From Crocinitomicaceae bacterium (lineage in GTDB: Bacteria; Bacteroidota; Bacteroidia; Flavobacteriales_G; Salibacteraceae): a stretch of DNA of 64,000 bases. Below are positions 42,934-50,794 of the stretch, one piece after another. The DNA lies in contig PAVO01000007.1 in the NCBI GenBank assembly GCA_002713215.1, positions 124,001 to 188,000 on the forward strand. Direction: 5' to 3'. The notes under the pieces are model-generated. The model saw nothing but the letters and a program-made list of their open reading frames with translations, was not told the origin of the DNA and searched no databases. Both the position numbers and the translations under genes were made by a program. Positions within the stretch are counted from its first letter, which is position 1. Every line of letters begins with the position of its first letter.

Positions 42934-44542
42934 TGTTTTTTTATTTTTCTTGTTTTTAGCTTGGTTATATTGCTATTATAGATGCATGAAAACAATATTA
43001 AACAACATCAAGTTCCAATACTTCATTGTCGCACTGACAGCTTTGTACATGGGTATAGAGACACAGTCACTACTGATGGTTTGGGACATAACAAACCATG
43101 CTCCAAGCGCTGAATTAATGGAGCGATATGAACGATTTGGATATGCAGCATCTGGCTTGGGCATAACGCTTTTGGCTGCGCGTTTACTTTTAAGAGCAAA
43201 ACTCAATTCTCTTTTGGTTTTATTTCTTGTTCCGATCATTTACTTCACATCCGTCTGGTCTGTTTATGAGGCGGTATCAAGAGCGCCAGAACTAATACCT
43301 CAAAATAAAAAGCCCCAAGCGCTTGCTTCAAGCTTGTCAATTGTAACCAGGCCAGATGTTACATCTATGTTTTCATTCTATATCGACCAGAATGTAGATA
43401 AAGAAGGTTTGGCTACGGCGTTTAATGAACGACACCCTATGCCAGCAAGGGCTATTCAAGCTACATACTTGAATGGGTTGACTTCTGTTAAGCTTATTAC
43501 GCAGCTATTCAACGGAAGTTGGAAACAGTTGGACAAATCTATATATGATCAGGTTGTCAAAGGGAGCGATTTTGCTCTCGGTTTTGAAAGTCACAAAGCA
43601 AACAACATGGGTGTCGCTGTAACAGAATTGCGCTCAATGAATAACCTGCTCGAAAAAGCGAGTCCGCTCAATTATCTGTTTTTAGCGAACCCTGAGTACA
43701 TTCGAAGCCTTCTTGAGCGTCAAGCGTCTCACGAGTTGCAGGCCAAGACACTTATTGCCATAACATACGACATGTTACCTTTTGGCAATGCCCCCGTTGA
43801 GGGCGACGGTATGGTGCGACGGTGGAACCCTGCCAAATACAGAATGAATCTTAATTCTGAAGCGGTTGAATTAGCGAACCAGAAATACTGGGATATGTTT
43901 CGTGAAAACCTAACTTTCCTCAATGAAAAAGCCCCAATTCTTGATGGCTGGGATATTGATTGGGACTTAGCAATTAGGAAGCAGTTTACTGAACATGTTT
44001 TTTCAAAACACATTGGAGGCGCCGAAGTTCCGGTTCTTCGTTGGTATGACGCCACTGAGGATTATTCGAAAAACGAAACATATTTGGCCATGCTTAATCA
44101 TGCCACCCCATTCTTCTTTGACAAAAATGGGGAACCGCTACTCAGCTTCAGAGAACTTGTTAACCCTGGAGTAAGCGAAAAAATGAGAAACGCTTTGCGT
44201 ATGGGGCTGAACGATAGCTTACAATCGCACTATGATCAGTACAGAGAATCATCGTTAGATTCTCTTATGGACTCCGCAAAAAAATGGGAAAACTTTACTG
44301 ATAATGCGACATTTTCACCGTTACTTCGCATTGGGGTTATACTCCCCGTTCTTTTTCTATTGAGCATAGCTTTGATTGTAGCCAATGCTGTATCACTATC
44401 TAAATCATCCCTATTGGCTTTAGGAGCTGGGGTGATGTCATCTGTCGTCGTTATATGCATACAGGGGACACCAGGTAGTGAGTTCCTAACAGATTTAATG
44501 CTGCATATCTCTGTACAGAAGCCAGCTATCACTCTCTTTTAA
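42926..44542 (+). CDS. Large membrane-anchored protein, unknown
   Basis: 538 residues. Four hydrophobic segments near residues 3-17, 28-48, 70-88 and 95-115 are followed by a large soluble region (125-470), then two membrane segments near 470-490 and 495-515. The soluble part includes LRWYDATEDYSKNETYLAML and helical segments. It could face the periplasm. No family seen. The ATG at 42926 has AGGAAG immediately before it, an awkward spacing; ATG at 42986 is an alternative. It ends before the repeat region. Confidence 0.7.
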   Translation: MFNVFLFFLFLAWLYCYYRCMKTILNNIKFQYFIVALTALYMGIETQSLLMVWDITNHAPSAELMERYERFGYAASGLGITLLAARLLLRAKLNSLLVLFLVPIIYFTSVWSVYEAVSRAPELIPQNKKPQALASSLSIVTRPDVTSMFSFYIDQNVDKEGLATAFNERHPMPARAIQATYLNGLTSVKLITQLFNGSWKQLDKSIYDQVVKGSDFALGFESHKANNMGVAVTELRSMNNLLEKASPLNYLFLANPEYIRSLLERQASHELQAKTLIAITYDMLPFGNAPVEGDGMVRRWNPAKYRMNLNSEAVELANQKYWDMFRENLTFLNEKAPILDGWDIDWDLAIRKQFTEHVFSKHIGGAEVPVLRWYDATEDYSKNETYLAMLNHATPFFFDKNGEPLLSFRELVNPGVSEKMRNALRMGLNDSLQSHYDQYRESSLDSLMDSAKKWENFTDNATFSPLLRIGVILPVLFLLSIALIVANAVSLSKSSLLALGAGVMSSVVVICIQGTPGSEFLTDLMLHISVQKPAITLF

Positions 44543-44545
44543 AAA

Positions 44546-44572
44546 GGGGGCAACCTCGCCCCTTCTTCCTGA
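44546..44572 (+). terminator. Weak terminator after 42926-44542
   Basis: Five-pair stem GGGGC/GCCCC (44547-44551 and 44558-44562) with TTCTTCCT, four bases after the stop. Confidence 0.5.
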
Positions 44573-45063
44573 TAAACCTTTCCACAGTTCTTATTGCGAG
44601 AGCTGTCTATGAATATTTCTTCGATGATGAACGGAAGCGCCGCGCGCGCGAAGCGTGCGCAACCATATAACAAATCCGACTTTGGAAAACCTTTATTGGA
44701 TAAATGTTTTGGCGAGGGATCATCTAAATATATGAGCCTGACAAGGCATAGCCCCTATTCCTTTTTGGTCGACCTTTAGCAGTCCTTGTTGCGATAGATG
44801 TCGATAAACATATCTCGATGGTAAACAGAAGCGCCGCGCGCGCGAAGCGTGCGCAACAACACCAAAAAATCCGACTTAGGAAAAACTTGAAAGCGCAGAG
44901 AATTGAACTGTAGCTCGCCCGTAGAAATAAAGGTCTTGTTGAGGGGGTTAAGCGATTTGGCTGATTGAAATTCACATATGAAATTAGCCGGCTACATTCT
45001 ACAAATTCCGACTATAGAAAAACTATATGGGTTCGAATAATCCGAATAGATAATTAGATGTAT

Positions 45064-45087
45064 AAAAAACCCCGCGACTGCGGGGTT
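45064..45087 (-). terminator. Terminator of 45092-45610
   Basis: Stem CCCCGC/GCGGGG (plus 45070-45075 and 45080-45085) with a 6-base T-run on the minus strand, five bases after the stop. Confidence 0.85.
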
Positions 45088-45091
45088 AATA

Positions 45092-45610
45092 TCACTTGGC
45101 CTTTGCCATCACATACGTTTCAAAGAACCTGCCAATGAGATTCTCCATGAACCTTACGACATAGTGATAATGAGCCCGCCCATCCTCACCTACTTCTGCG
45201 TAATGGTCAAAAAACCCCTCGCGAGTAACCTCTTGAGGGACCATGTTTGCAACACAGGCTTCGATAATGAAACACATGGCCCATGGTGAAACGAAATGAG
45301 ATTCCGTCAAGTGCGAAATCCCTTTGTAAAGGGGTTGGTAGTATTGGGCATGCTGGGAAAGCGCGGTGCTCTGTTCACTGACCCATTGATGGATCCAAAC
45401 TGGATCCTTTTCATTATGATCAACGACATCTTGAAAGTCTAAAAGAAAGCGTTCTGCTGTTTTCATTAGAACTTCAAGCGTTTCATCTTCACCATTGCTC
45501 TTCAGATCATCCTGCAAGATATAGCTACGAAGTTCATTCGCAGCTAATGTCGTATACTCTTCAGGTAAGTCACGACTTCCCTTTCGCTCTAACGAACCAT
45601 ATATGTCCAT
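45092..45610 (-). CDS. Unknown helical protein downstream of dsbA
   Basis: 172 residues, soluble and helical (LAANELRSYILQDDLKSNG, LMKTAERFLLDFQDVVDHNE, WVSEQSTALSQHAQYYQPLY). One Trp/His-rich stretch, DPVWIHQWV, and two cysteines in PWAMCFIIEACVANMV stand out. No signal peptide. It is 20 bases after the dsbA stop and ends at a strong terminator. Not recognised. Confidence 0.75.
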   Translation of the reverse strand: MDIYGSLERKGSRDLPEEYTTLAANELRSYILQDDLKSNGEDETLEVLMKTAERFLLDFQDVVDHNEKDPVWIHQWVSEQSTALSQHAQYYQPLYKGISHLTESHFVSPWAMCFIIEACVANMVPQEVTREGFFDHYAEVGEDGRAHYHYVVRFMENLIGRFFETYVMAKAK

Positions 45611-45630
45611 TACCTCTCCTTCACTGCCAA

Positions 45631-46314
45631 TTACAGCAATGTTAAATAGTTAATCAATTCAGTTAACTGTGACATGAACTCTTCGCCAGTGTTTGCTTTG
45701 ATACCTGACAGTTCAACTCGATATTTACCATTAACAATAAGTGTTGGTACACCTTTAATGTCACCTGACTTTGCCCAGGCATCCTGCATAGAAGCTAACT
45801 TCTCTTGCTCGCTTGCTACATCTTTATTTTCCCAAATCGATTTTACTTCAGTTTCTGGAACACCAAGCGTAACAAGTAGGTTTTCCAACCCTGCTCGCTC
45901 TGGGAGTTGTCTATGCTGGTGAATAGCAGTGAACGTGAAACCAATCAAATCTTCACTAACACCGTGTCGTTCAGCGAGCAAAATCGCCTTTGTTACGTCA
46001 ACCTGCTCTTCTTTTTTTGCTGAACGCAAAAAATCGACATGGTGTCGTTTTACTTTAACGTAATCGTTAAGGCCGGGTTTTATTGTCTGGATAATTGGTT
46101 CTAACTTGAAGCAGTGAGGGCAGTAGACAGAAAACACTTCGCGCACTGTCGTTTCTTCAGGGAATTGTTCTTTCAGTGTTGTGTAGTGGGTACCTTCACT
46201 AAATGGTGTTAGGTACTGCGACGGACCATTTTGTGAATCCGTTTTGGCGTGGGCTGTTGCTACAATCATAGTTAGGCTCAACGCCGTAGCCAATTTAATC
46301 AAAATCCGTTTCAT
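45631..46314 (-). CDS. dsbA: DsbA-like thiol:disulfide oxidoreductase
   Basis: About 227 residues from an ATG at 46314 with GGAG seven bases upstream; a longer frame to 46410 has no such site and would hide the signal peptide (ILIKLATALSLTMIVATAHA). Active site CPHC occurs in VFSVYCPHCFKLEP, with cis-proline in GVPTLIVNGKY. The helical insert is of normal DsbA length. It introduces disulfides in the periplasm, and is likely to serve exported element proteins such as DotG and DotA. It pairs functionally with the DsbC-like protein 4 kb away. Confidence 0.95.
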   Translation of the reverse strand: MKRILIKLATALSLTMIVATAHAKTDSQNGPSQYLTPFSEGTHYTTLKEQFPEETTVREVFSVYCPHCFKLEPIIQTIKPGLNDYVKVKRHHVDFLRSAKKEEQVDVTKAILLAERHGVSEDLIGFTFTAIHQHRQLPERAGLENLLVTLGVPETEVKSIWENKDVASEQEKLASMQDAWAKSGDIKGVPTLIVNGKYRVELSGIKANTGEEFMSQLTELINYLTLL

Positions 46315-46366
46315 CGTGTTACTCCATGTATTAAAAATAAGGTGGCTTTGTTGCAAAGCGAGGTCA

Positions 46367-46714
46367 TTATAACATGCCTCGCTTGTTTGCGGACCTTGTT
46401 CGCCATTCATCGAACTGCATTTCCATCATTTTTACCTTGCCTTTTAACAAGGTTCTCTTGGCGACGATGCCCGCTTTCGCGCGGATTGCAGCGTTGTATC
46501 GAGAGTCAGCTTTAGCTTCTCTGCGTTGTAGGTATTCTGGCAGTCGCTTTCCATCTATATGATACTGACGTTCATCAACTTCCTTCATGAGCTTCTTCTC
46601 TAACGCACTCAAGCCTTCTGTGTATATCGTCAGATCATGCTCAACTATGGCGAGGTCTTCAATAAGAGTTTCCATCTCTTGCCAAAACTGTGGCGTAATT
46701 TCAATAGCAGACAT
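46367..46714 (-). CDS. Small coiled-coil protein, unknown
   Basis: 115 residues, highly helical and charged (MEVTLIEDLAIVEHDLTIY-type heptads, then RREAKADSRYNAAIRAKAGI and VKMMEMQFDEWRTR). It has a basic C-terminus, no signal peptide. It lies upstream of dsbA with a 52-base gap and shares the divergent promoter region 46715-46945 with the small gene at 46946. Family unknown. Confidence 0.65.
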   Translation of the reverse strand: MSAIEITPQFWQEMETLIEDLAIVEHDLTIYTEGLSALEKKLMKEVDERQYHIDGKRLPEYLQRREAKADSRYNAAIRAKAGIVAKRTLLKGKVKMMEMQFDEWRTRSANKRGML

Positions 46715-46784
46715 TCGCTTATGTTTCTCCCTTTAAATTAAGGCAGTATCAGCCTTAAACTATACACATAAAGTTTATCATTAA

Positions 46785-46827
46785 CTTGGTTATATTTCTA
46801 CATCATTTTGTTATTTGTTTGGTTATA
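46785..46827. promoter_or_regulatory. Paired TTGGTTATA motifs in divergent region
   Basis: CTTGGTTATA at 46785-46794 and TTTGGTTATA at 46818-46827, between genes transcribed left (46714) and right (46946). The same element appears at 742, 30552 and 42960, with CTTTGTTATA variants at 28643, 49890 and 55376. It contains a -10-like TATAAC/TATAAT, so it may be a promoter core or a regulator site specific to the element. Confidence 0.45.
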
Positions 46828-46839
46828 ATAAAGTAACAA

Positions 46840-46868
46840 TTGAATGTATTTATTTTTCCCTGTATAGT
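46840..46868 (+). promoter_or_regulatory. Sigma70 promoter of the 50-codon gene
   Basis: -35 TTGAAT (46840-46845), exactly 17 bases, -10 TATAGT (46863-46868) with a TG just before it (extended -10). Confidence 0.7.
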
Positions 46869-46879
46869 ATTTCGACCAC

Positions 46880-46911
46880 TTAGAGCAAAGTTGGTCTTCG
46901 TTTAGAGCAAA
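46880..46911 (+). repeat. Two direct TTAGAGCAAA repeats in leader
   Basis: Ten-base identical repeats at 46880-46889 and 46902-46911, start-to-start 22 bases (two helical turns), just downstream of the promoter and upstream of the small gene. They may bind a regulator or act in the mRNA leader. Confidence 0.6.
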
Positions 46912-46945
46912 ACGACGAGAAACATGTTATCGCAATGAGGTTTTT

Positions 46946-47098
46946 ATGAACCGTATTAAACATGTGGCGCCTATGGCGGCGCTAGGCTTAGCGGCCTTGG
47001 TAGGAGTGCTCTTTCATTTAACAATGAGCTCACCTGCAAAAGTGATTAGCGCAGATGTAACTCAAAACGGAATGGTTATGACGTACATCAAGAGCTAG
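46946..47098 (+). CDS. 50-residue membrane peptide
   Basis: Small gene with AGG seven bases before the ATG. The product has a basic start (MNRIKHVAPM), one membrane helix (AALGLAALVGVLFHLTM) and a short polar tail ending in VMTYIKS. It has its own promoter (46840-46868), leader repeats and a perfect terminator ten bases after the stop, so it is a dedicated unit. Size and layout fit small membrane peptides such as type I toxins, entry-exclusion peptides or membrane regulators. No antisense RNA was identified, and the family is unknown. Confidence 0.75.
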   Translation: MNRIKHVAPMAALGLAALVGVLFHLTMSSPAKVISADVTQNGMVMTYIKS

Positions 47099-47106
47099 GA
47101 GAAACA

Positions 47107-47128
47107 AGGCGGCCAATGGCCGCCTTTT
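47107..47128 (+). terminator. Terminator of the 50-codon gene
   Basis: Stem GGCGGCC/GGCCGCC (47108-47114, 47118-47124), loop AAT, then TTTTCTTT. Confidence 0.9.
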
Positions 47129-47130
47129 CT

Positions 47131-49302
47131 TTACGCCATTCTTCTCGGCGAGAAACTTCGCTCTTGCTCAACATCAACATGAGGCGCAATTACCTGCTCA
47201 GGTTGGTAATTGATAGTAAACATTTGACCATTATTAAGCTCTGGGCTTGTGTTAAGTGCATCGATAAGCTCAGGAGAATAAGTGTTCATGTAAGGGTCGG
47301 CGTCAATCCCGTTTTTCGCGTCTTGAAGCTGTTCTGGTGACATAACTTCTGTTGGTTGAGGCAGTGAACCCAAATCAATTTCTTGGCCTGCCATAATGAC
47401 ATTAGGATCACTTATACCACTATTTGCAGACACCAATTCGACATAGTCACTAATCAAATCGTAGTTGTATGGAACTCCAGCTGCTTGCAGTCGTTCTTCT
47501 ACAATTTCAGATAATGTATCGCCAGGCTCTACCGTGTAAGAGTTAGGGAATAACTCGGCATCACTGGCAGAGAGAGCTTGAACTACATCTGCTGGTGATG
47601 CGTCATTAACCACCTCAGGTACTTCTGGTTCCACTGGCACATCTGGAGTTTCTGGCTCCACTGGCATATCTGGAGTTTCTGGCTCCACTGGCACATCTGG
47701 AGTTTCTGGCTCCACTGGCACATCTGGAGTTTCTGGTTCCACTGGTGCATCTGGAATTTCTGGTTCCGCAGCCAAGCTGTCAATTAGTGAAATTTGCTTA
47801 GTCGGATCAGGACTGGCTGCAACGCCTTCCGGCTCAACAAAGAAATCTTGAATATCATCAAACATACCTCCAACTTTATTTTGAAGGTCGGCAAACATGT
47901 ATTCCTCACCATTAGGATCCAAGTCGGTGTCAATTTCTGGGTCAGTGTTAGTAGCCAATTCTGCATCAGTTGGCCCTGGACCAGATGTTGCGAACTGTTC
48001 TTTTACGGAATCAACTGCATCGCCAATTTTTTGGGAAACGGTGTCCAATATGCCGTCAGTATTTTCCGGCACTGGATCAGTGTTAGCAGCTAACTCTGCA
48101 TCAGTTGGTCCCGGGCCTGAGTCCGCAAAGTAGTCTTGAACTGCGTCAATCGTTTCGCTCATAGTTTCTGATGCGGAATCAACAACTCCGCCAATCTTCT
48201 GAGAAACACCATCTAAAAACGTTAATTCAGAATCTGGGGCAGGACTCGCCATTACTTGTTCTGGCTCACTGAAGAAATCTCTTGTTGCGTCCATCGCATT
48301 ATCAAATCCTTCAGTAACCGGGGCGAAATCAATACCATCTACAAAAGCCAATGCAGACTCTTTTAGTTTGAGAACATCTTCAGCCTCAACTACCCCTAAT
48401 CCAATCAGTGTCACAGATGCCGCCAAAGAAGCACCTACTGTCACTTTTTTAAGAGTATCCTTTGGTACTTTGGCGCACTGTCGCTTAAACCAGTCCCCTA
48501 GACCCGTTTTGTTTACAACACGACTAATCCCAACAGCAGCCTTTTCTCTTAGAGGGCTAAATGTCTTGGTCTTTAAGATTCCCGCTACCGCTTGTGAAAC
48601 GAAAAAACCAGTTGGATTTAGCATTACACTGCCGGCTTTCAACATCCCCATTGCACAGGCGCCAAGCATTGAAGTTGATTTGTCTTTGCTCGACTTTAAC
48701 TTACCTAACTCTGATTCAAGACCGGGGTACTTTTTGTTAAATAGCGCCACTGTTGCTGGCATGTGTCTTGTTTTAGGATTTACGCTTTCAAACCCTTCAC
48801 TGGCCACCGCTTTAATTTCAGCAGAAAGCTCTTTTTCGATTTCAGGGTAATCACGCTTAAATTTCTTAACCGTATCTGCATCAAATAAGCGTTGGGTTGC
48901 ATACGCTTCTGGGCCGAGTTCAACCTGCACGTTTAACAAAGTTAACTGCTCTTTTTCAGGCTTACTTAACGATTTTCCGCTCTTTGCTAACTCAGCTTCT
49001 TTTTCAAGGAGGGGCAGGCGTTTCTCGTCCAGCTTGCTAAACTCTGCCATGGCATCATATTCAGGGCCATAGAAATTTCGCGTAAAGTGTTCTTCAAGCT
49101 TTTCCTTATCAGGGCCACTTAAATCGGGGTGCAAACGCTTCTTTTCTTTAAGAAAAGCTTTTAGTTCTGCCTCATAACGTTTATTTCTTTCCGCAAGAAC
49201 ACGATCAAGCAGCATGATGTTACGCAGCGAACGCGCGTACTGTGGTGACGTTTTGCTTGGTTTGGCGTCCACTGTTTCCGGTGTAGCATCATCCTTTGCC
49301 AT
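47131..49302 (-). CDS. Large LysM-containing protein with PEPT repeats
   Basis: 723 residues. N-terminal 200 residues are basic and helical (LRNIMLLDRVLAERNKRYEA). Two hydrophobic segments (about 220-245, GMLKAGSVMLNPTGFFVSQA; 275-290, GASLAASVTLIGLGVVEA) may be membrane anchors. Residues 300-515 are acidic, with repeated ATSGPGPTDAEL and DSxSET motifs; residues 510-565 hold five VEPETPDVP-type repeats that make a stiff Pro-Glu rod; LysM-like TVEPGDTLSEIVEE (near 588) follows, then a C-terminal tail. The plan suggests a cytosol-anchored protein spanning the periplasm to peptidoglycan. It could scaffold the transfer machine. No family is recognised beyond LysM. Confidence 0.75.
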   Translation of the reverse strand: MAKDDATPETVDAKPSKTSPQYARSLRNIMLLDRVLAERNKRYEAELKAFLKEKKRLHPDLSGPDKEKLEEHFTRNFYGPEYDAMAEFSKLDEKRLPLLEKEAELAKSGKSLSKPEKEQLTLLNVQVELGPEAYATQRLFDADTVKKFKRDYPEIEKELSAEIKAVASEGFESVNPKTRHMPATVALFNKKYPGLESELGKLKSSKDKSTSMLGACAMGMLKAGSVMLNPTGFFVSQAVAGILKTKTFSPLREKAAVGISRVVNKTGLGDWFKRQCAKVPKDTLKKVTVGASLAASVTLIGLGVVEAEDVLKLKESALAFVDGIDFAPVTEGFDNAMDATRDFFSEPEQVMASPAPDSELTFLDGVSQKIGGVVDSASETMSETIDAVQDYFADSGPGPTDAELAANTDPVPENTDGILDTVSQKIGDAVDSVKEQFATSGPGPTDAELATNTDPEIDTDLDPNGEEYMFADLQNKVGGMFDDIQDFFVEPEGVAASPDPTKQISLIDSLAAEPEIPDAPVEPETPDVPVEPETPDVPVEPETPDMPVEPETPDVPVEPEVPEVVNDASPADVVQALSASDAELFPNSYTVEPGDTLSEIVEERLQAAGVPYNYDLISDYVELVSANSGISDPNVIMAGQEIDLGSLPQPTEVMSPEQLQDAKNGIDADPYMNTYSPELIDALNTSPELNNGQMFTINYQPEQVIAPHVDVEQERSFSPRRMA

Positions 49303-49372
49303 GATAAATTCCTTTTACTATCCAAACTGTATGGACTGATTTTATCATAATTTAGGAATGGCAACCGAAAAC

Positions 49373-49395
49373 AAAAAAGGTGCCGAAGCACCTTT
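49373..49395 (-). terminator. Terminator of 49428-49760
   Basis: Minus-strand stem AGGTGC/GCACCT with TTCG tetraloop, then T6. Confidence 0.85.
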
Positions 49396-49427
49396 AATGA
49401 ATCAACACCACATGTATCATGGGTATT

Positions 49428-49760
49428 CTACAGATTGCCAAGCTTACACCCACCATCCACAGACTGAACCATCTTTGAATTGTTCACCATGCATGATTTC
49501 TTCGCCTCTGAAATGTCAGAGCGAATTGAATCATTCATAGTAACAAGATGAGCAACTGAAGAGCTTTGCACCCATGTAAGCTCTGTGTGAGCTGATGCTT
49601 GATAGCCATCAACAACAGAGCCTGATGCAGCAAATACAACTTGGGGTTGGCCTTGGCCAATGGAGGATAGTTCGTACTTAATTCCGAATGGATCGGTTTT
49701 AGTTCCAAACAATAAAAAAGCGACGCCGAGAACGGCGACAACGGCAGACAATAATTTCAT
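49428..49760 (-). CDS. Small exported or anchored protein, unknown
   Basis: 110 residues with a hydrophobic N-terminus (LLSAVVAVLGVAFLLFG) that may be a signal peptide or anchor. The rest is a polar mix (ELSSIGQGQPQVVFAASGSV) with two cysteines (KKSCMVNN, GGCKLGNL). It has its own terminator and a CTTTGTTATA motif upstream (49890). Family unknown. Confidence 0.65.
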   Translation of the reverse strand: MKLLSAVVAVLGVAFLLFGTKTDPFGIKYELSSIGQGQPQVVFAASGSVVDGYQASAHTELTWVQSSSVAHLVTMNDSIRSDISEAKKSCMVNNSKMVQSVDGGCKLGNL

Positions 49761-49912
49761 ATCATTACCTTATGGTTAATGGTTTAACGGTTTGCTTTTT
49801 CAGGGATAAATCCCACTCCCTTTATTATTGTTGTTGGGAGTTTTATTATCATAGCGATAATGAAACACGAAATCAATGTTTTTGTTTTGCTTTGTTATAT
49901 TAACTTATAAAC

Positions 49913-50602
49913 CTATGAAGGCCTCATTCCCGGTGACATTTTAGGTCGATTGTCGTACATCAATTGATCTGGTACGACCTGTTTATGACCGAATTCCATC
50001 GACATCGCCCTATCCAAAATTGGCTCCGGCACATCAACGGCCCCAGAAAACTCTTGTAGATGATGAACGATTTTTTGGGCAATTTGGAGGTCATTGCTAT
50101 TTTCAAGTTTCCCATCATCATTTGCCATGAATGGAAGCAAACTCAATACATCTGGATTAAATGCATAAGGTTCAGTTTCCAGATTAAGGGATGCGATATC
50201 CATCATTCGATCCTCGAAGCCAGCAAGAATACCTTCTTTATCTTTGGCGCCGATAGGTAGCATATTGACAAATCCAGCATGCCGACCATCCTCAAGTTCA
50301 AAAAAGAACCCCCCCATATCGTGAAGCTTATCGATTTGTTCAGGCGTAGTATTTCGAGAAAGAGTCATATGCATAAATGAATTAGAAAGCCCGCTGCTAT
50401 GCATGCAAGCTATTGCTTTAAAGTCATTTGGCAACAACTCACCTGTAACGCCGCCATCTTTAACCATGACTATGTCTGGATTAAAAGAATCAAAGTTGCC
50501 ATTCTGCTTACCATCTTTATAAGCACCACTATTAGCCATCTGGAACCCCTGACCAGCCAGTGTCATGATGTCAGCATCCAGCTCTTTTAAACCGTATTCC
50601 AT
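49913..50602 (-). CDS. Unknown cytosolic protein
   Basis: 229 residues, no signal peptide. Segments include PDIVMVKDGGVTGELLPNDF, FFFELEDGRHAGFVNMLPIG and HHLQEFSGAVDVPEPILDRA. Start has AGAGG seven bases upstream. It reads as a compact alpha/beta protein with no motif I recognise. It is divergently arranged with 50795, with 190 bases between them. Confidence 0.7.
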   Translation of the reverse strand: MEYGLKELDADIMTLAGQGFQMANSGAYKDGKQNGNFDSFNPDIVMVKDGGVTGELLPNDFKAIACMHSSGLSNSFMHMTLSRNTTPEQIDKLHDMGGFFFELEDGRHAGFVNMLPIGAKDKEGILAGFEDRMMDIASLNLETEPYAFNPDVLSLLPFMANDDGKLENSNDLQIAQKIVHHLQEFSGAVDVPEPILDRAMSMEFGHKQVVPDQLMYDNRPKMSPGMRPS

Positions 50603-50794
50603 TACAGATACCTCTTTTTGTTCACACTGAACAATAATTATGAAACTTCAAATAACAACAAAGATGATATTATCATAGTTACGCCGCATCAATTCGCTGG
50701 CAAGTCGAGTAATTGTGAATTTCCTTGTATTTAGGAAGTTTTTCGCGTAAATTATTCGGGCATAAGGATATACATAACTCGTAAAGGATTACGG

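Larger units (their letters stand above)
44543..45091. repeat. Intergenic repeat region with GCGAAGC hairpins
   Basis: About 550 bases between convergent genes, with no credible coding frame. Two direct repeats of about 105 bases begin at 44585 and 44780 (start-to-start 195) and share a 30-base identical core at 44634-44663 and 44828-44857. That core reads GAAGCGCC, then the hairpin GCGCGCGCGAAGCGTGCGC, then AAC. Downstream of each copy is CCGACTTnGGAAAA (44676, 44871), with a third partial version CCGACTATAGAAAA at 45008. The hairpin folds as GCGCGCGC-GAA-GCGTGCGC with one G-T/G-U pair and contains d(GCGAAGC), known to be an unusually stable DNA mini-hairpin. Possible roles are a replication or transfer origin, single-strand initiation site or structured RNA. 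None is proven. Confidence 0.8.

Noticed and set aside
44594-44779. 61-codon plus frame across the first hairpin repeat
   Set aside because: The second repeat copy breaks the same frame with stops, and the GC-rich core reads as ARAKR by chance. Structure, not coding, is conserved.
44724-44975. 83-codon minus frame across the second repeat
   Set aside because: No ribosome site, odd composition, and it covers the noncoding repeat region.
46315-46410. N-terminal extension of DsbA
   Set aside because: Using the start at 46410 hides the signal peptide, while the ATG at 46314 has GGAG seven bases upstream.
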